Assembly (NCBI GenBank): GCA_021234155.1
Contig: JAJEKV010000011.1
Span: forward strand, 8,109,132 to 8,173,131
Reading direction: 5' to 3'
Source: Isoetes taiwanensis
Lineage: Eukaryota; Streptophyta; Lycopodiopsida; Isoetales; Isoetaceae
DNA length: 64,000 nt
Position numbers and translations under genes: made by a program. Positions 1 through 10,569 of the stretch are shown here, piece after piece (position 1 is the stretch's first letter; every line of letters starts with the position of its first letter). Below the pieces are notes generated by a model. That model saw only the letters and a program-made list of their open reading frames with translations, ran no database searches and was not told where the DNA came from.

Positions 1-1060
1 TTTTTTGGATTTTTCAAGACATATAGGTTCCAGATGCTTCAAGGATTGATGGCAAATGGATCAAAGGTAATCAAAAGTACTCAGGGATTTTCTGTAAAAT
101 TTTGAACAGAGAAAAAATTGTAAAGGATCATAACAGAGATAATTTCTTCAGATAGGCATCAAATTTCATTGATAGGAATGTAAATCGATCATAATAATGT
201 TGGATAATAATAATTCAGTACTTTAAAATCAACTTCAGGTCAATAAAAAGTGTCAATAGATAATTTCCAACCAAATCTCTTGTGACTTGATCGGGGAGTA
301 CTCAGAGACTTCCAAAATCCTTTCAGTCATGCTCAGCAATGATCACAGTAAGGTTTGTACGCTTCTGGGCCTTCAAGAAAATTCTTTTGTCGAATCCCAT
401 GTTTTTATCTTAGTTTTCAAATGTTTGCTTAATCTTAGCCTTGATTGATGGGTCTATTCGGTTCATAAAGAGTGGGAAGGTCAAAATAGGTAGGTTCCGA
501 TGGCTCTGGTGCCAAATCCGACGAGATTCGAGGTGGAAGCAGAAATTTAGGGTTCTTGGCTGTATTTTCTCAGAAATAGCGCGATACGATTTCGTATTTT
601 TTGCCCGTATATCCATGGAATATGCTGTATTTTTTAATTTTGCAAAGCTAGACCATGGTTTTAAAAGGTCACTTATAGAAAATTGAAGAGGCGGATCACT
701 TTAGCAATGGCAACCCTAATTTTCTTTGGGAATATGCTAAGTCCTTGGGCATAATGGTCAAGAATATTCCATAAGGTATACAAGTGGCATGGCATAATGG
801 TAAGGAATTGCAAAAGGGTCTTGGCTAGGGAAATTTGCAAAAACAAATGTCATATGAAGTGAGAAAGTATAGAGGCAATGGGGGAATGTGGATGTAATGG
901 AGAAAGGGAAATTTGGGTAAGGCAAAATAAGGTATGCAAGGGTAAACAAAAAGGAGGGTATGGGTGTGGGAAGAAATGGCTAGAAAATCTCAATGGATAG
1001 AGATAGAATATGAACAGTGATTGGATGAGAATGGCTAAGGGATAAAATCAAGCACCATGG
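1..1060. other. Non-coding, AT-rich flank
   Basis: I see no supported gene here. Short open frames occur on both strands, but none shows a recognisable motif or consistent codon character. It may be decayed 3' LTR or flank of the minus-strand Ty3 element that follows. I could not identify LTR ends. Confidence 0.5.
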
Positions 1061-1064
1061 GGTC

Positions 1065-1300
1065 TTCCAAACTTTTTGACTTCCAATCTTCAAAAAATGT
1101 CTTCCAAACTTCATAACCCAGAATCTTCTAGAGCATATTTTTTGACTAAGCATTTTGACCTCAAATAAAGTACCTCCTGTGAATTTGAACCTTGAGCACT
1201 TGTTGACCTGAAGAATGAACATCCTTTGACCTCCATATCAATGTTAAATGCCAAGAATCTTCCAAACTTTGACTTAGTCTTCTAAAGTAAATTGACCTAG
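1065..1300. promoter_or_regulatory. Cluster of TTGAC (W-box-like) motifs
   Basis: Seven TTGAC motifs, several in the form TTTGACC or TTTGACT, lie on the plus strand within about 230 bp (near 1075, 1140, 1153, 1201, 1224, 1268 and 1289). TTGACC/T is the core bound by plant WRKY factors. Plant LTRs sometimes carry such clusters, and this block lies on the 3' side of the minus-strand Ty3 element. The alternative is a degenerate minisatellite that happens to contain TTGAC. No gene start is tied to it. Confidence 0.25.
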
Positions 1301-1404
1301 TTTGAATGCATAGACCACAATTAGCATGTTGCCCTTTGGGGGCAACATCTCGCCAAAATAAGAAAAAGGCTGGTCCCCTCAGCCATGTGATGTCAAAAAA
1401 TGGA

Positions 1405-1700
1405 TAACTAGGGGGGTCTTCATCTTTGTGCCAATGTATCCAAGTGGAGATATGAGAGTGTGAGATGTAAGTGGAGGTGAAGTGAGTATGAATATGGTGA
1501 TGAAATAATATAGATAGAAAAAGGTGGAAGTGAGTGTGAGTATGGAAGTATGGATGTGGTGAGGGAATAATATGGATAAAAAGGCATAAGAAGGGTGGTG
1601 GAATGATTGTGAATGAAATAAGTAGTGAAAGAAAGTGAGTGTGTATATGGTGAGGTGGTGATGAAATGGAAATGAAGTGAGTGTGCAAGTGCTTGAAACT
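1405..1700. repeat. Purine-rich imperfect minisatellite
   Basis: The plus strand repeats loosely GTGAGTATGGA-, GGTGATGAAAT- and GTGGAAGTGAG-like words, with almost all pyrimidines excluded except T. The two sides carry related words (TCGCCAAAATAAGAAAA near 1352 and TTCGCCAAAACAAGAAAA near 1700), so the block may have expanded between short direct repeats. The long minus-strand His/Ser/Thr-rich reading frames here are a by-product of composition. Confidence 0.65.
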
Positions 1701-1744
1701 TCGCCAAAACAAGAAAATATATCTTCCTCCTAATCTTCAACAAG

Positions 1745-2055
1745 TGCAACTCTGCTGTGATGGTAAAGATGAATTGCAGAGTGCTTTTCTTCTTTAGGGA
1801 ATGAGAATAAGAATAAGGAGTTCAAATGGGAGGTAGGGCTACTTAAGACAGATGAAAAAATATGGAAGAAGAGTGCACCTGTCATGGAAACACATAAACC
1901 AATTAGTCTCAGACCCTTGCAACTCTGCTATGATGGTGAAGGTGATTTTGCAGAGTGCTATTAAGGTATGGAAAAACAAGAATAAGAGGCTGGATGGATG
2001 GTAGGAATGCTTAAGGACAGGTGAATAAAAATGGAAGAAGGATGCTCCTGCATAT
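1745..2055. repeat. Diverged tandem duplication, period about 172 bp
   Basis: Two units, about 1745-1880 and 1917-2055, share an ordered series of words: GCAACTCTGCT, TGATGGT, TTGCAGAGTGC, AATAAGA, CTTAAG and ATGGAAGAAG. They are substantially diverged, so the duplication is old. Its place between the integrase end of the Ty3 element and the left flank suggests 3' untranslated or LTR sequence of that element. This is inferred. Confidence 0.75.
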
Positions 2056-2205
2056 GACACTTGGTAATTATTAGTATCAACCCTGTTCTTGAGATCATTT
2101 GCACTATTACCTGATCGGATCATCCTAGGAACATGAACCAAATTCTATTAGAATAATGTGCTCAAAGTCAAACTGTTCTATCTACTGAAATAATGTGCTT
2201 AAAAA

Positions 2206-2502
2206 TCAAACTGATTTAACTACTTTAAACCTACTATAAATCTCTAGACCTTTTAATGAAAGAAGAGGGACAAGCAAGCATTTGGTCCCAATACTTTTCA
2301 GTGCAAGATGTTGATAGGATTTGGCAATGGCATCCCCTGAAGCAACTTCCTGTAACCAATAAGAATTAGTACCTGCAGGATCCAACACTACAAAGGGCCC
2401 TTCCCAAATGTTGTCAAATTTGCCAGCTGAATCCTCCTTTGACTTGTTCCATTTGAGAACAAGCTCCCCTTTTTTAAAAGTGCCTTGTATTTTTGTGTGC
2501 AC
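2206..2502 (-). pseudogene. Ty3 integrase C-terminal region
   Basis: The frame shows KGELVLKWN, then KFDNIWEGPFVV and a later SYQHLALK. This is the usual C-terminal tail of plant Ty3/gypsy integrases: a loaded Lys/Trp-rich stretch followed by the 'K..P.WEGPF.V' motif before a tyrosine-rich strand. In family terms this part binds DNA and aids target choice. It lies downstream of the catalytic core at 3661-2820, out of frame with it, so it belongs to the same broken polyprotein. Confidence 0.8.
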
Positions 2503-2819
2503 CTTGAATGCAGCGGATCTTTAGCTTTTTTTCAACAAGTTTGTGTTCTCGGCTTCCATTCGTACTCATCCAAATGTAGCGGGGCATCCAATCTTTCTGT
2601 AGAGCATGTTCAAAAGGTAAGCACAATTTGTGAGCTAATCTTAAAGAAGGTAATTCGAAGTTCCACTGGTAGAACCGCCTCTATGCCATAAACCAAATTG
2701 AAAGGTGTGTGATTTGTAGCTGTTTTGATAGTGACTCTATAAGCCCAAAGGGCGCCCACTATTTTGATATGCCAATCTTTTTGTTAATCTCCACTGCTTT
2801 TTCGCAAGATATTTTTCAA

Positions 2820-3661
2820 TACTTTGTTAGTAGCTTCACTTGTCCATTACCCCGAGGATAATATGAAGAACTTTTGGTGTGCTTGACCTTCAAAATGCTC
2901 AACAAATTAGCAATGACTTCATTAACAAAGGGGTACCTCTATCGAATGTATCCGAAGGGAATACCAAATCGAAGCAAATAAATTCATGTAAAAACCTCAT
3001 AGTTTGTGAGGGCATTAGCTTGTCTCAAAGGTATAGCCTCCGCCCACTTTAGTGAAATAATCAGAGCCACAATAATATGTTGATGTTGACCTGCAGAGGA
3101 AGGATTAATAGGACCAATGTAATCTAGCCCCCAGATTTGAAAAGGTCCTGGAGATATGATAGGATTTAAGGCAGCTGGCAATAAAATTCTTTTACTAAAA
3201 ATTTGACATTGATGGCAAGTTTTTATAACCTCATAGCAATCTCTAAAAACAGTAGGCCAATAATATCCAGACCTGAGAATCTTTTTTGCAGTGGTATCCC
3301 CAGCAAAATGTCCCCCACAGATACCTTTGTGCATCTCTTTAATGATCAAGGCAGATTCTTCTTCACTTACATACCTCAGCAAGATTCCATCCCTGTTGAC
3401 TTTGCATAGGATATTTTCTATCAGCTTGAATTGTCTGCACTTGTCTTTAAGTCTTCTTTTCTGACTTGGAGTGAGGTTTGGAGAAGTGAATCCATGTTGC
3501 AAAAAATCCCTAATAGGTTGCTGCCATCCTCCTTGGGCTTGACCTCCCTGAGTTACTTCCAAATGTGCTATGCCAAATGAAGTGTCAAGAGTATTCAATT
3601 CATCCTCATGATCAAAAAATATATAAGGCAAGTAGAGGCTAGGATTTCGTGTCAAGTGCAA
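2820..3661 (-). pseudogene. Ty3 integrase: HHCC zinc finger and broken DDE core
   Basis: The integrase inserts retrotransposon cDNA into the genome. The N-terminal zinc finger is visible as HKGICGGHF followed by TCHQCQ. The core begins with WGLDYIGPI, giving the first catalytic Asp. A later segment, out of frame, has TPFVNEV and YYPRGNGQV. Near 2840 the family motif GNGQVEATNK is disrupted: one G appears to be missing from GTG-GAA, so the catalytic Glu codon is read as GTG-AAG. This single-base loss and the upstream frameshift both predict an inactive enzyme. It follows the second RNase H, as expected for Ty3. Confidence 0.9.
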
Positions 3662-3689
3662 CTCTTTTTACGTAAATATCATAACTTTG

Positions 3690-4130
3690 CAACTTACAAG
3701 CCCCCACGGATCTTTGGTTTATTAGTTGCTTTACCAAATAGCAATCCTATTGATTTTGCTTCATATGAACTTGAACTTGACTTTTCAGAAGTAGGTGCCC
3801 CCGCCTATTGATGAGGAACATGAGAGCAAAGCAGCACTTTTTCTATTCTGGTATATCTTTCTTCAAGAGCGGAGACCATTGCTTGCTTGCAAAAACTATG
3901 GTGTGATTATCCCCGCAAAATGGCTAAACCTATAGCCTTTTTAGTAACAAAGTTGATATAAACCTCAAATGGCGTGCTCAAATCTGGCTTTTTAAAAGAG
4001 TAGCTTCACATATGGATAAAATAAGAAAGTCAAAAGCTTCTTGGCACTCTGGGGTCCATGTGATAGGTATGTGCTTGCTTTTGATTTAGAAAACTTCCCT
4101 ATCCCTGGTCAACTTAGAGATAGGACTTAA
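3690..4130 (-). pseudogene. Classical Ty3 RNase H domain (second RNase H)
   Basis: Reading the minus strand through several stops gives ISKLTRDREVF, then ITWTPECQEAFDFL, and later IVFASKQWSPLLKKD. These match the connection and RNase H segment that normally follows Ty3 reverse transcriptase ('W...CQ.AF..LK', 'AF.SR.LSPAE'). Stops and frameshifts make it non-functional. Its presence shows that the RNase H at 5750-5150 is an additional domain rather than a displaced single copy. Confidence 0.75.
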
Positions 4131-4139
4131 GATATGAGC

Positions 4140-5059
4140 AAAATTTGGGATATACATCCTAAGGAAACTTGTCATACCAATGAAACTCTTAACCTCGCTT
4201 CAAATTCTTGGGAGGTACCCGGTTTTTTGAGAGCTTCAACTTTATCTTGAGCAACTTGAATACCTTGGTCGGATACCTCATGTCCCAAGAGTTGTCCTTT
4301 GGATGCAAAAAGATGCATTTTTGGATTTAGATTGACTCTGAAGTCCCTGCAGATAGAGAACAGATTTTTGCAAGCAATTCCACATGATTATTAGCATGAG
4401 AACCCAAGCAAAGGTCATCCGGATACACTCTAAATTCTTCAAAGAGCCATGGTTTTGAAAATGACATCCATTGCTCTTTGGAAGGTATTTGGAGCATTCA
4501 TTAGGCCAAATGGCATTCTTTTCATAGCATAAGTACCCTAGGGAGTGATAAATGAAGTCTTTGGCTGGTCTTCCTCTTTGATACTAATCTGGTTGAACCC
4601 TGAAAAACCATCCAAAAATGAGTACATGTCTTTTCCTGCAACAGCATATAGAATTTCTTCCAAAAAAGGCAAGGGATAACAATCTTTTATAGTGGCTTTG
4701 TTCAAATCTCGATAATCTATGCAAATTCTCAAAGTTCCATTCTTTTTTTCCACTAAAACAATGCAGGATACCCATTCAGGATTGATGATCTCTACAATGA
4801 CACCTGCATCCAACATCTTATGCAATTCATCTTTGATTAGATCTAAAAGTGAAGCATTTATTCTTCTTAACTTCGGAAAACAAAGCTTACTGACCCTCCT
4901 TAATTTTAATTTCAAATTGACATACCTCCTCTTTGATACCAATAAGCTCAGAATAATCCCAAGCAAGCACATCACTTCTCTCTTCAAAGAATTTATTGAT
5001 CTCTTCCTTATTTTGTGTGTCAAAAAGATCTCCCACAAACAGAGTTCTTTCCTGGCCAT
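4140..5059 (-). pseudogene. Ty3 reverse transcriptase
   Basis: This is the RNA/DNA-dependent DNA polymerase of the element. Visible in order are LVEKKNGTLRICIDYRDLN, PLPFLEEIL, the motif A region MYSFLDGFSGFNQI, SFITP, and then, past a stop, MKRMPFGLMNAPNTF (motif B). The motif C position near 4414-4428 reads VYPDD in a shifted frame, where the family has Y[VLM]DD. A Pro at that place and the frame breaks predict loss of activity. The segment just upstream (EINKFFEERSDVLAWDY) is the usual linker before Ty3 reverse transcriptase, so the domain start is clear. Confidence 0.93.
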
Positions 5060-5149
5060 GCTTGTTGATTATAACTTCATTGATTGCCTTTTCCTGGGAT
5101 GCATTTATAACTAGGATGGGACAGAGCTCCTTAGCCTCATCCTCATCGA

Positions 5150-5750
5150 AATCTTCCTCTGGTATAGCTCCCTCAGATAAATAAGTCATCAGAGTGTCTC
5201 TGCACAAAGCATCAGCTTCCAAATTCTGCTCCCTTGGGATATGAGTAATTTCCCAAGAGGTAAAATGAGCAAGCATTCCCATTACCTGGTTTCTCTGGAG
5301 CTCCATATCAGCATTCTTGGCTTGATATTCACCATTTACCTGTCTGCAAACTAATTGTGAATCCCCATAGATATGTATAATTGAAATATCCATAGCTCTA
5401 GCTTCTTGGAGACCTGCAATCAAAGCCTTGTATTCTGCTGCATTAGAAGTTATTTGGGGAAAAATTCTTCCTACCTTAGCCAAAAGTTTATTAGCAGTAT
5501 CTTTTAATATAGCTGCAGATGAAGCTACATTCAATTTCTTTGATATTCCCCCATCAAACCATAAACAACCTCTTCTGCCATCTTCAGAGGGTAGTGCACA
5601 CTCTCTAATTAAAGGAATCAACTCAATTTTCTTTGTGCTAGGAGTTGCTAGACTATATGATCCTAGTGGTTCTTCTATAAGCATTTCTTTGATAAAATGT
5701 ACCTCGTCATTAAAGCCATAAGAACCATCTTGATTGTAGATTGTGGCCAC
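5150..5750 (-). pseudogene. Extra RNase H domain (aRNH type) upstream of the reverse transcriptase
   Basis: The open frame 5750-4887 starts with about 60 unassigned residues and then shows an RNase HI-type fold with all acidic positions: LWFDGG (Asp), SNAAEYKALIAGL (Glu), HIYGDSQLVCRQV (Asp) and HIPREQNLEADAL (His, Asp). These words match the additional archaeal-like RNase H known in Tat-lineage plant Ty3 elements. The frame continues straight into the linker that precedes reverse transcriptase. In the Tat elements I know of, this domain lies after RT-RH. Here it lies before RT, in the same orientation. The frame itself is intact. Confidence 0.88.
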
Positions 5751-5899
5751 TTGAGTGCCATTTGAAATGGTGCATCTCCCTTCGCACCAGATTGGCCTAG
5801 CATCAAGCTGTAGCCATCCACCTCCTTCCCAAAGAAGAGATCATATATGTCTCGTATCTTCTCCTAGATCTTCAAAAGCAACAACAACAAAATTGGCAG

Positions 5900-6240
5900 C
5901 TACAACAATGCCTTGATGTTAACAGGGACCTTGGTCACAATTCCAACCGGTGCTATCTTAGCATTAGAAAAAAGATTTTAACAAGACAGATGACCTTTTA
6001 TCTATCTCGAGTCCACATTTTTTCATAACATGATATGGCATGATATTCAAAGGTGAGCCTCCATCTAACAACACATTGGAAAAAAGAATAACCTCCTAGA
6101 GTTCTTTGAGCACATAAAGGCACTGGATCCTCTTCATTTTGGGGCGAATAAGATTAGTGGCATTAGCAACACCTACACAAGCTTTGCTTCACTAAAAGTA
6201 GTTTGTTGTAGTAACTTTTCCTATAACAGGTGCAATTTTA
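5900..6240 (-). pseudogene. Retroviral-type aspartic protease region
   Basis: The minus strand around 6072-6020 reads VLLDGGSPLNIMPYHVMK, followed by KCGLEIDK. This is the active-site loop of Tat-type Ty3 proteases, which use D-G-G-S where others have D-[ST]-G. The product would cleave the polyprotein. Stops and shifts lie on both sides. It sits between the zinc knuckle and the extra RNase H, the normal place for the protease. Confidence 0.75.
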
Positions 6241-6539
6241 ATAATGTAAATAAGTCCACACTTACTTTTAGAATTTTTAGTAAAACATCCAACTCATCAA
6301 GGTCATGATCTTTCTTACCATATTTTTGTTGGGGAGGTGGAGCTATTTCTTGAGGGGGCCTCTATAACAGTGGTGGTGGGCGGTCTTGATCTCCTAAAAT
6401 GCTGGAACAAACTTGGTAGGCTCAAGCAGGTTTATGGGAATCTCCCATACTTCGGGTTTGTACCACCATCACTTCTTGGTCTTTGGCATCTCTCAGTAGC
6501 TTGTACAAACCTTATAGAGCTAGTAGGCTCGCGCAAATC

Positions 6540-6806
6540 TTACATGGGGAGTTGCCTCGGACTTCTTTTCCCTCTCTTGCTTGGCAAAATATTCTTTAAC
6601 ATTGCATCCGAGGTCAAGATGGCCAATTTCATTGCAAAAAGCATGATTGGACATTCCCTACCAAAGTGACCTTTCTTTTTACATTTAGGACATATTTGCC
6701 AAGAATAAATGTCATTTGGATGTGAAGTTCTATTGCAATGAATACATTCAGGGGTAAGTTCTACACCTGCCCTGCTTGCCTTGAGCTCCACGAGTTGTTT
6801 GGTCAC
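6540..6806 (-). pseudogene. Gag zinc-knuckle (CCHC) segment
   Basis: The frame contains CPKCKKKGHFGRECP, a canonical C-x2-C-x4-H-x4-C nucleic-acid-binding knuckle, preceded by a second CIHCNRTSHPND finger-like word. In Ty3 elements this is the C-terminal part of gag that packages RNA. It lies between the gag core (7484-7047) and the protease and is separated from both by frame breaks. Confidence 0.88.
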
Positions 6807-7046
6807 TTCGCTAAAGCCTCACCACCTTTGTCGTCTCCGCCTTGACTTCTAAAATCTCGAGAATCAGCTTCTTCTTTTTCTTCTCTTTATGCACAAAGAT
6901 AAATAGGGACAGAATGGTGAGATTCATAAGGACCATCGGGCATCGGGGGTAAAAGGATCATGATGAAAGCTATGGTGTTTTTCCTGGTAGAATAGAAAAC
7001 ATTTTGGTCAATTCAATTGGTTTTGGCAAAAACTTTGTAGATGGAA

Positions 7047-7484
7047 TCAAAACCTTCGCAGCCTTGAATCTTGATAAGCTTCCGTGAATTTTCGTCCGGA
7101 AGATAAGCCTTTAATGAAGGAGGATACCAAAAAGAGTGTGGGAATAGTGACTTGAACTTTTTGGCATCTATTCATGAAGGTACTAAATCTCTCCTTATAC
7201 TGGCTCACACTTTCACCTGCATAAATAGAGAAATTTTGCAACTCATTAACAAGGTCTTTAGGAGCAGCACGTTTTCCAAACCTGTCCAAAAACTTGGTGA
7301 CAAGATCATCCCAAGAAGTGGTTCCCATAAGCTTCTCATAAGTCAGCCAAGCACCAGCTTCACTTTCCTCTTTAAAACACTTTTCGAATTGTGATAGCTT
7401 GCATCCTTTTTTGAAGCCAAAATCCCTGTAATAATCTAGAACATATACCACCGGTTCTGTATCTTCAGCTAGACAACACGACAA
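7047..7484 (-). pseudogene. Retrotransposon gag core, 5' end missing
   Basis: The 145-residue frame has the plant retrotransposon gag pattern: AGAWLTYEKL, then TSWDDLVTKFLDRFG, GESVSQYKERFSTF and a final SFIKGLSSG. It would form the capsid-like shell. The first Met is probably not the native start: homologous gags extend further upstream, but here the sequence changes to unrelated plus-strand coding sequence just past 7486. This looks like a deletion or insertion junction. Confidence 0.87.
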
Positions 7485-7486
7485 GG

Positions 7487-8601
7487 GAAAATAAGAATCA
7501 GGCGTTGTTTGCTTACTGTGCTATGCTAGTAGAGAAACAAATCTTCAAGAAGGTGAAGATTGGTTTCCTGCTTGTTGGTCATACACACGATCAAATTGAT
7601 CAGATGTTCAGTAGGTTCTCTAAACGTCTTGAAAAAAAAAAAAAAAAAGCTCTCAGCCTACCAGCAATGATTGAGGTTATCCAAGATTCCTACAATCCTC
7701 GCCCGGACATCGAAGTTATTGGAAGAAACTTATGATTTCAAAGAATGGATTTTTCTGAGAGATCAACGGGTCCTTTGTGCTATTGAGCCCTTGAGAAACA
7801 TTACATTCAGCATCGGATCAAAATTTCACTTGTAGATGGCAAGGCCATCTTACAAGGAAAGAAATATGCCACATCCTTGCAAAGTGGCAGCCAAAGAAGG
7901 TATTCAATTCATTCGCACCATCCCCAATACTAGTTCCATGCTCTCTGCCAGCAGAGCAAATGCCTCTAAAAAGCTTGAAAGAAATCACAAAGAGTAAAAA
8001 GGAGGGAAGAGCATTTGACTCAAACAAATCATTGGATTGTATTGAGACAAGTATTGATCTGCTCTAACCACTTTGGGGAGGCAGATGCTTTATGGTGGCC
8101 TCAATTTTTTCTCAAGAACGTGACATGTTGCAAGCTTCATTACAAGGTCGAAGACCGTTACATTCAATGGCCATCTAGGCAAACTCTCCTGTGCAAGTTG
8201 AGAATCAAGAGGAACATGTAGAGATATTGGCTAGCTCGGATGAAGATGACAGAGTCATGTACACCGCCCCAGACGCATGGCACAACAAGTTGCTCGAGTA
8301 TCCGGTTCGGGCCTCGTAGATTCGAGAAAGGAATGCTCATAGCTGTCCCGGTGATAATGATGAATCTGGGAGACCATTTTGGCTAGCTAAAGTCTTTGGA
8401 GGTAACAAGAGAGGATGGAATTCCCACTCAATTAAAAGTGTAATCGGATGAGAACGAATGCCGCCAATGCTTTTGGGGGGAGTTATACTTTGGAGATGGT
8501 AAAAACAGAGTGGAAAGAGAGCTAAGTCCAAAGCAAGCACCGTCATAGATCTAACGGAAGTAAAGGTTCTTGCATATGACTTTGTTCTCGATCGCCGCTA
8601 G
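7487..8601 (+). pseudogene. DUF7869-like protein, C-terminal part (copy 1, decayed)
   Basis: The sequence starts inside the gene with ENKNQALFAYCAM, followed by KIGFLLVGHTHDQIDQMF and FSKRL. This is the most conserved stretch of a family catalogued, to my memory, as DUF7869, and it parallels copy 2 at 28.26-29.03 kb (NKNRYLF.., GFMMVGHIHDDIDELF). A poly-Lys run (A-rich, near 7633) may reflect slippage. After about 7735 the frame breaks repeatedly, but pieces persist: GRPFWLAKVFGG near 8380 and EVKVLAYDFVLDRR before a stop at 8599-8601. The N-terminal two thirds are absent. The function of the family is unknown. The acidic residues around GH.HD.ID suggest a nuclease or transposase-like fold, which is inference. 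Confidence 0.72.
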
Positions 8602-10565
8602 TAAGTTACGTATGGTCACTCAAACTTTAATAAGGTCGGCATGTGGATTAGACAAACAAGCCAAAAGGTGGCCAAAAAGATGATGATGAAGACTCACTTG
8701 TAGACAAGTGAGGAAGAAGATCGTTCGAGTACATCTAGTTTTGAGAGTGAAGTCGAGGATGAAGGCTCAAGTGATCGGGGAATAAATGAGTCGAGGATGA
8801 GATGCATCCCGATCTTTGCCGCAAAATGTAAGTTTGTCCGATGACTCGAACATGTAAAGAAAAGTAAAAGTGCGGTGATGATTGTCCGTCAAAATGTCCT
8901 ATATTTTTTGACAATTTTGTTCATAATTTTGTACAATTTTCACAACCTTGAATATATCACTTCTTTGTCACTCTACTACCCTTGCTATTTTTTTTATTGC
9001 CCTTTTTTGCTACACTTTACATAAGTAACTATTTTTTGTTCTAAAATAGGAGGATAAAAATTGCTATTTGAAATTTTTGCACGGAAGTTATGTTCAATCA
9101 ACCCCTCAAAAAAGGTACCTAAATTAACTAAATTGTCACACCTGTCACAAAAAATCTTAAAAATGGACTTTTTTAAGGGAATTTTAGGGAATCTTTCAAA
9201 GATTTCTTTTGAAGTGCGTTTCCAGCAAATAAGTGCGTTTCATTTTAAACTTTGTTTATGGCCTATGCCCCTGGAACCCCATGTTATTGTGCTACATATT
9301 GTGGCATATCTTGTGGCCAGAGGTTGTTTGTCAAGTTGCCGGTGCCCAAAAAAAAGGGAGGAAAACATTTTCTTTTGCAACTATTTTAGTATTTAGTTTT
9401 TTCTGTCACTTAATGTCACTATTTCTTTGGATGTAGATGAAAAGTTTGATTTGGGCCCTGATATTAAAGCGTATTAAAAGAGATAATTAGACATTTCATA
9501 TTTGTTTCAGGCATGTCGATCTATATCTTAAAATAGTAGGAATAGTGGACAATACATTGAGCCTAACAATAAGATATGGTCATCTCTATGGAATATTTCT
9601 CGCACCATAAGTGGACAACCATGAAGAAGGTTGTGAAATCCAATGGAGATTAGAAGGATCGAGAATAAAAGTGGATTTGAAGGGAAAAGTCTAGTATTTG
9701 AGCATTTTATGATTACGTGTGGATTAGAAATTTTAGGGCCGTTGTTTTACATAAATTAGATACCTCAAAATTGCATGTAACAATTGATAGAGCATCTTTA
9801 AAGTGAAGAGATTTGATGTGGAGTTCCATTTTCGTGCTTTGGATTCAACTAACATTGTTGGCCATTAAATTGCACATCATTGTCTTTGCAATAAAAATAT
9901 ATTTTATATGCATATTTTTTACTTAAATTCGTGAATCTATGTTAGTTTGGATAAATTTATGCCACAGAAAAGGTAATCTTACCTTGTTGTACCATGAAGA
10001 ATCATTCCTAGGCTGCGTTGATTTTTAAGTCAACTTCAATTTATATGTAAGAGAATAAAGCTAAAGGTGAAGTGTCACCACTGAGATAATCATGTCCAGT
10101 GACTTTAAGCTTCCTCGCATAGCATCACAATATATGTTCTAACCTTAAGTGAGGAACATTATAGATTATGGTTTGCTAGTTGATGAAAGCTTATTTTTAT
10201 AATATAAGGTTTAGGTGGTTTAGGGAGTGTATCTATGAAAAACCATATGAAAACAGAGAAAAGGTGAATCTTTACATTTCCTGTATTTTGGAAAGGGCCT
10301 TATTGGGGTTGATCAACTAGATCTGAAGGTTTGATGTAGCGGTCTGAGTATAGAAAGTAAAACTGATGTTGTTAATAAACCATATCTGCATTAGATGGCA
10401 ATTTCAGGCCAAATAGAGTCTATAAATCCTTTGCTTGGAGCGGCCTTGCTATCATATCAAGTAGCTCTTACTCTTTCCTTGGCATTTTTGTTAAGCTCTA
10501 TTTGCTTGGTTTCTATGAGGAGGGATGCTAGAAGGATAAGTCGGTTTGGCAGAAGTGCCTAGACA
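8602..10565. other. Intergenic AT-rich region
   Basis: I see no gene, tandem repeat or inverted repeat that I can support. A 111-residue plus frame at 9061-9396 has no recognisable motif and AT-rich, random-looking composition. It is left uncalled. Confidence 0.5.
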
Positions 10566-10569
10566 TAGA

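Larger units (their letters stand above)
2206..7486 (-). mobile_element. Decayed Ty3/gypsy LTR retrotransposon, Tat-like, with two RNase H domains
   Basis: Read on the minus strand the order is gag (7484-7047), CCHC zinc knuckle (about 6700), aspartic protease (about 6240-5900), an RNase H (5750-5150), reverse transcriptase (about 5059-4140), a second RNase H (about 4130-3690), integrase (3661-2820) and the integrase C-terminal segment (2502-2206). The reading frame is broken many times by frameshifts and stops, so the element is inactive. The gag start is missing: at about 7486 the sequence switches abruptly to a plus-strand DUF7869-like fragment. No LTR pair or primer-binding site was found. 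An RNase H before the reverse transcriptase is unusual for a Ty3 element. Confidence 0.93.

Noticed and set aside
1161-1749. Long minus-strand His/Ser/Thr-rich open frames (183 and 109 residues)
   Set aside because: They translate the purine-rich minisatellite. Both overlapping frames are equally biased and have no domain.
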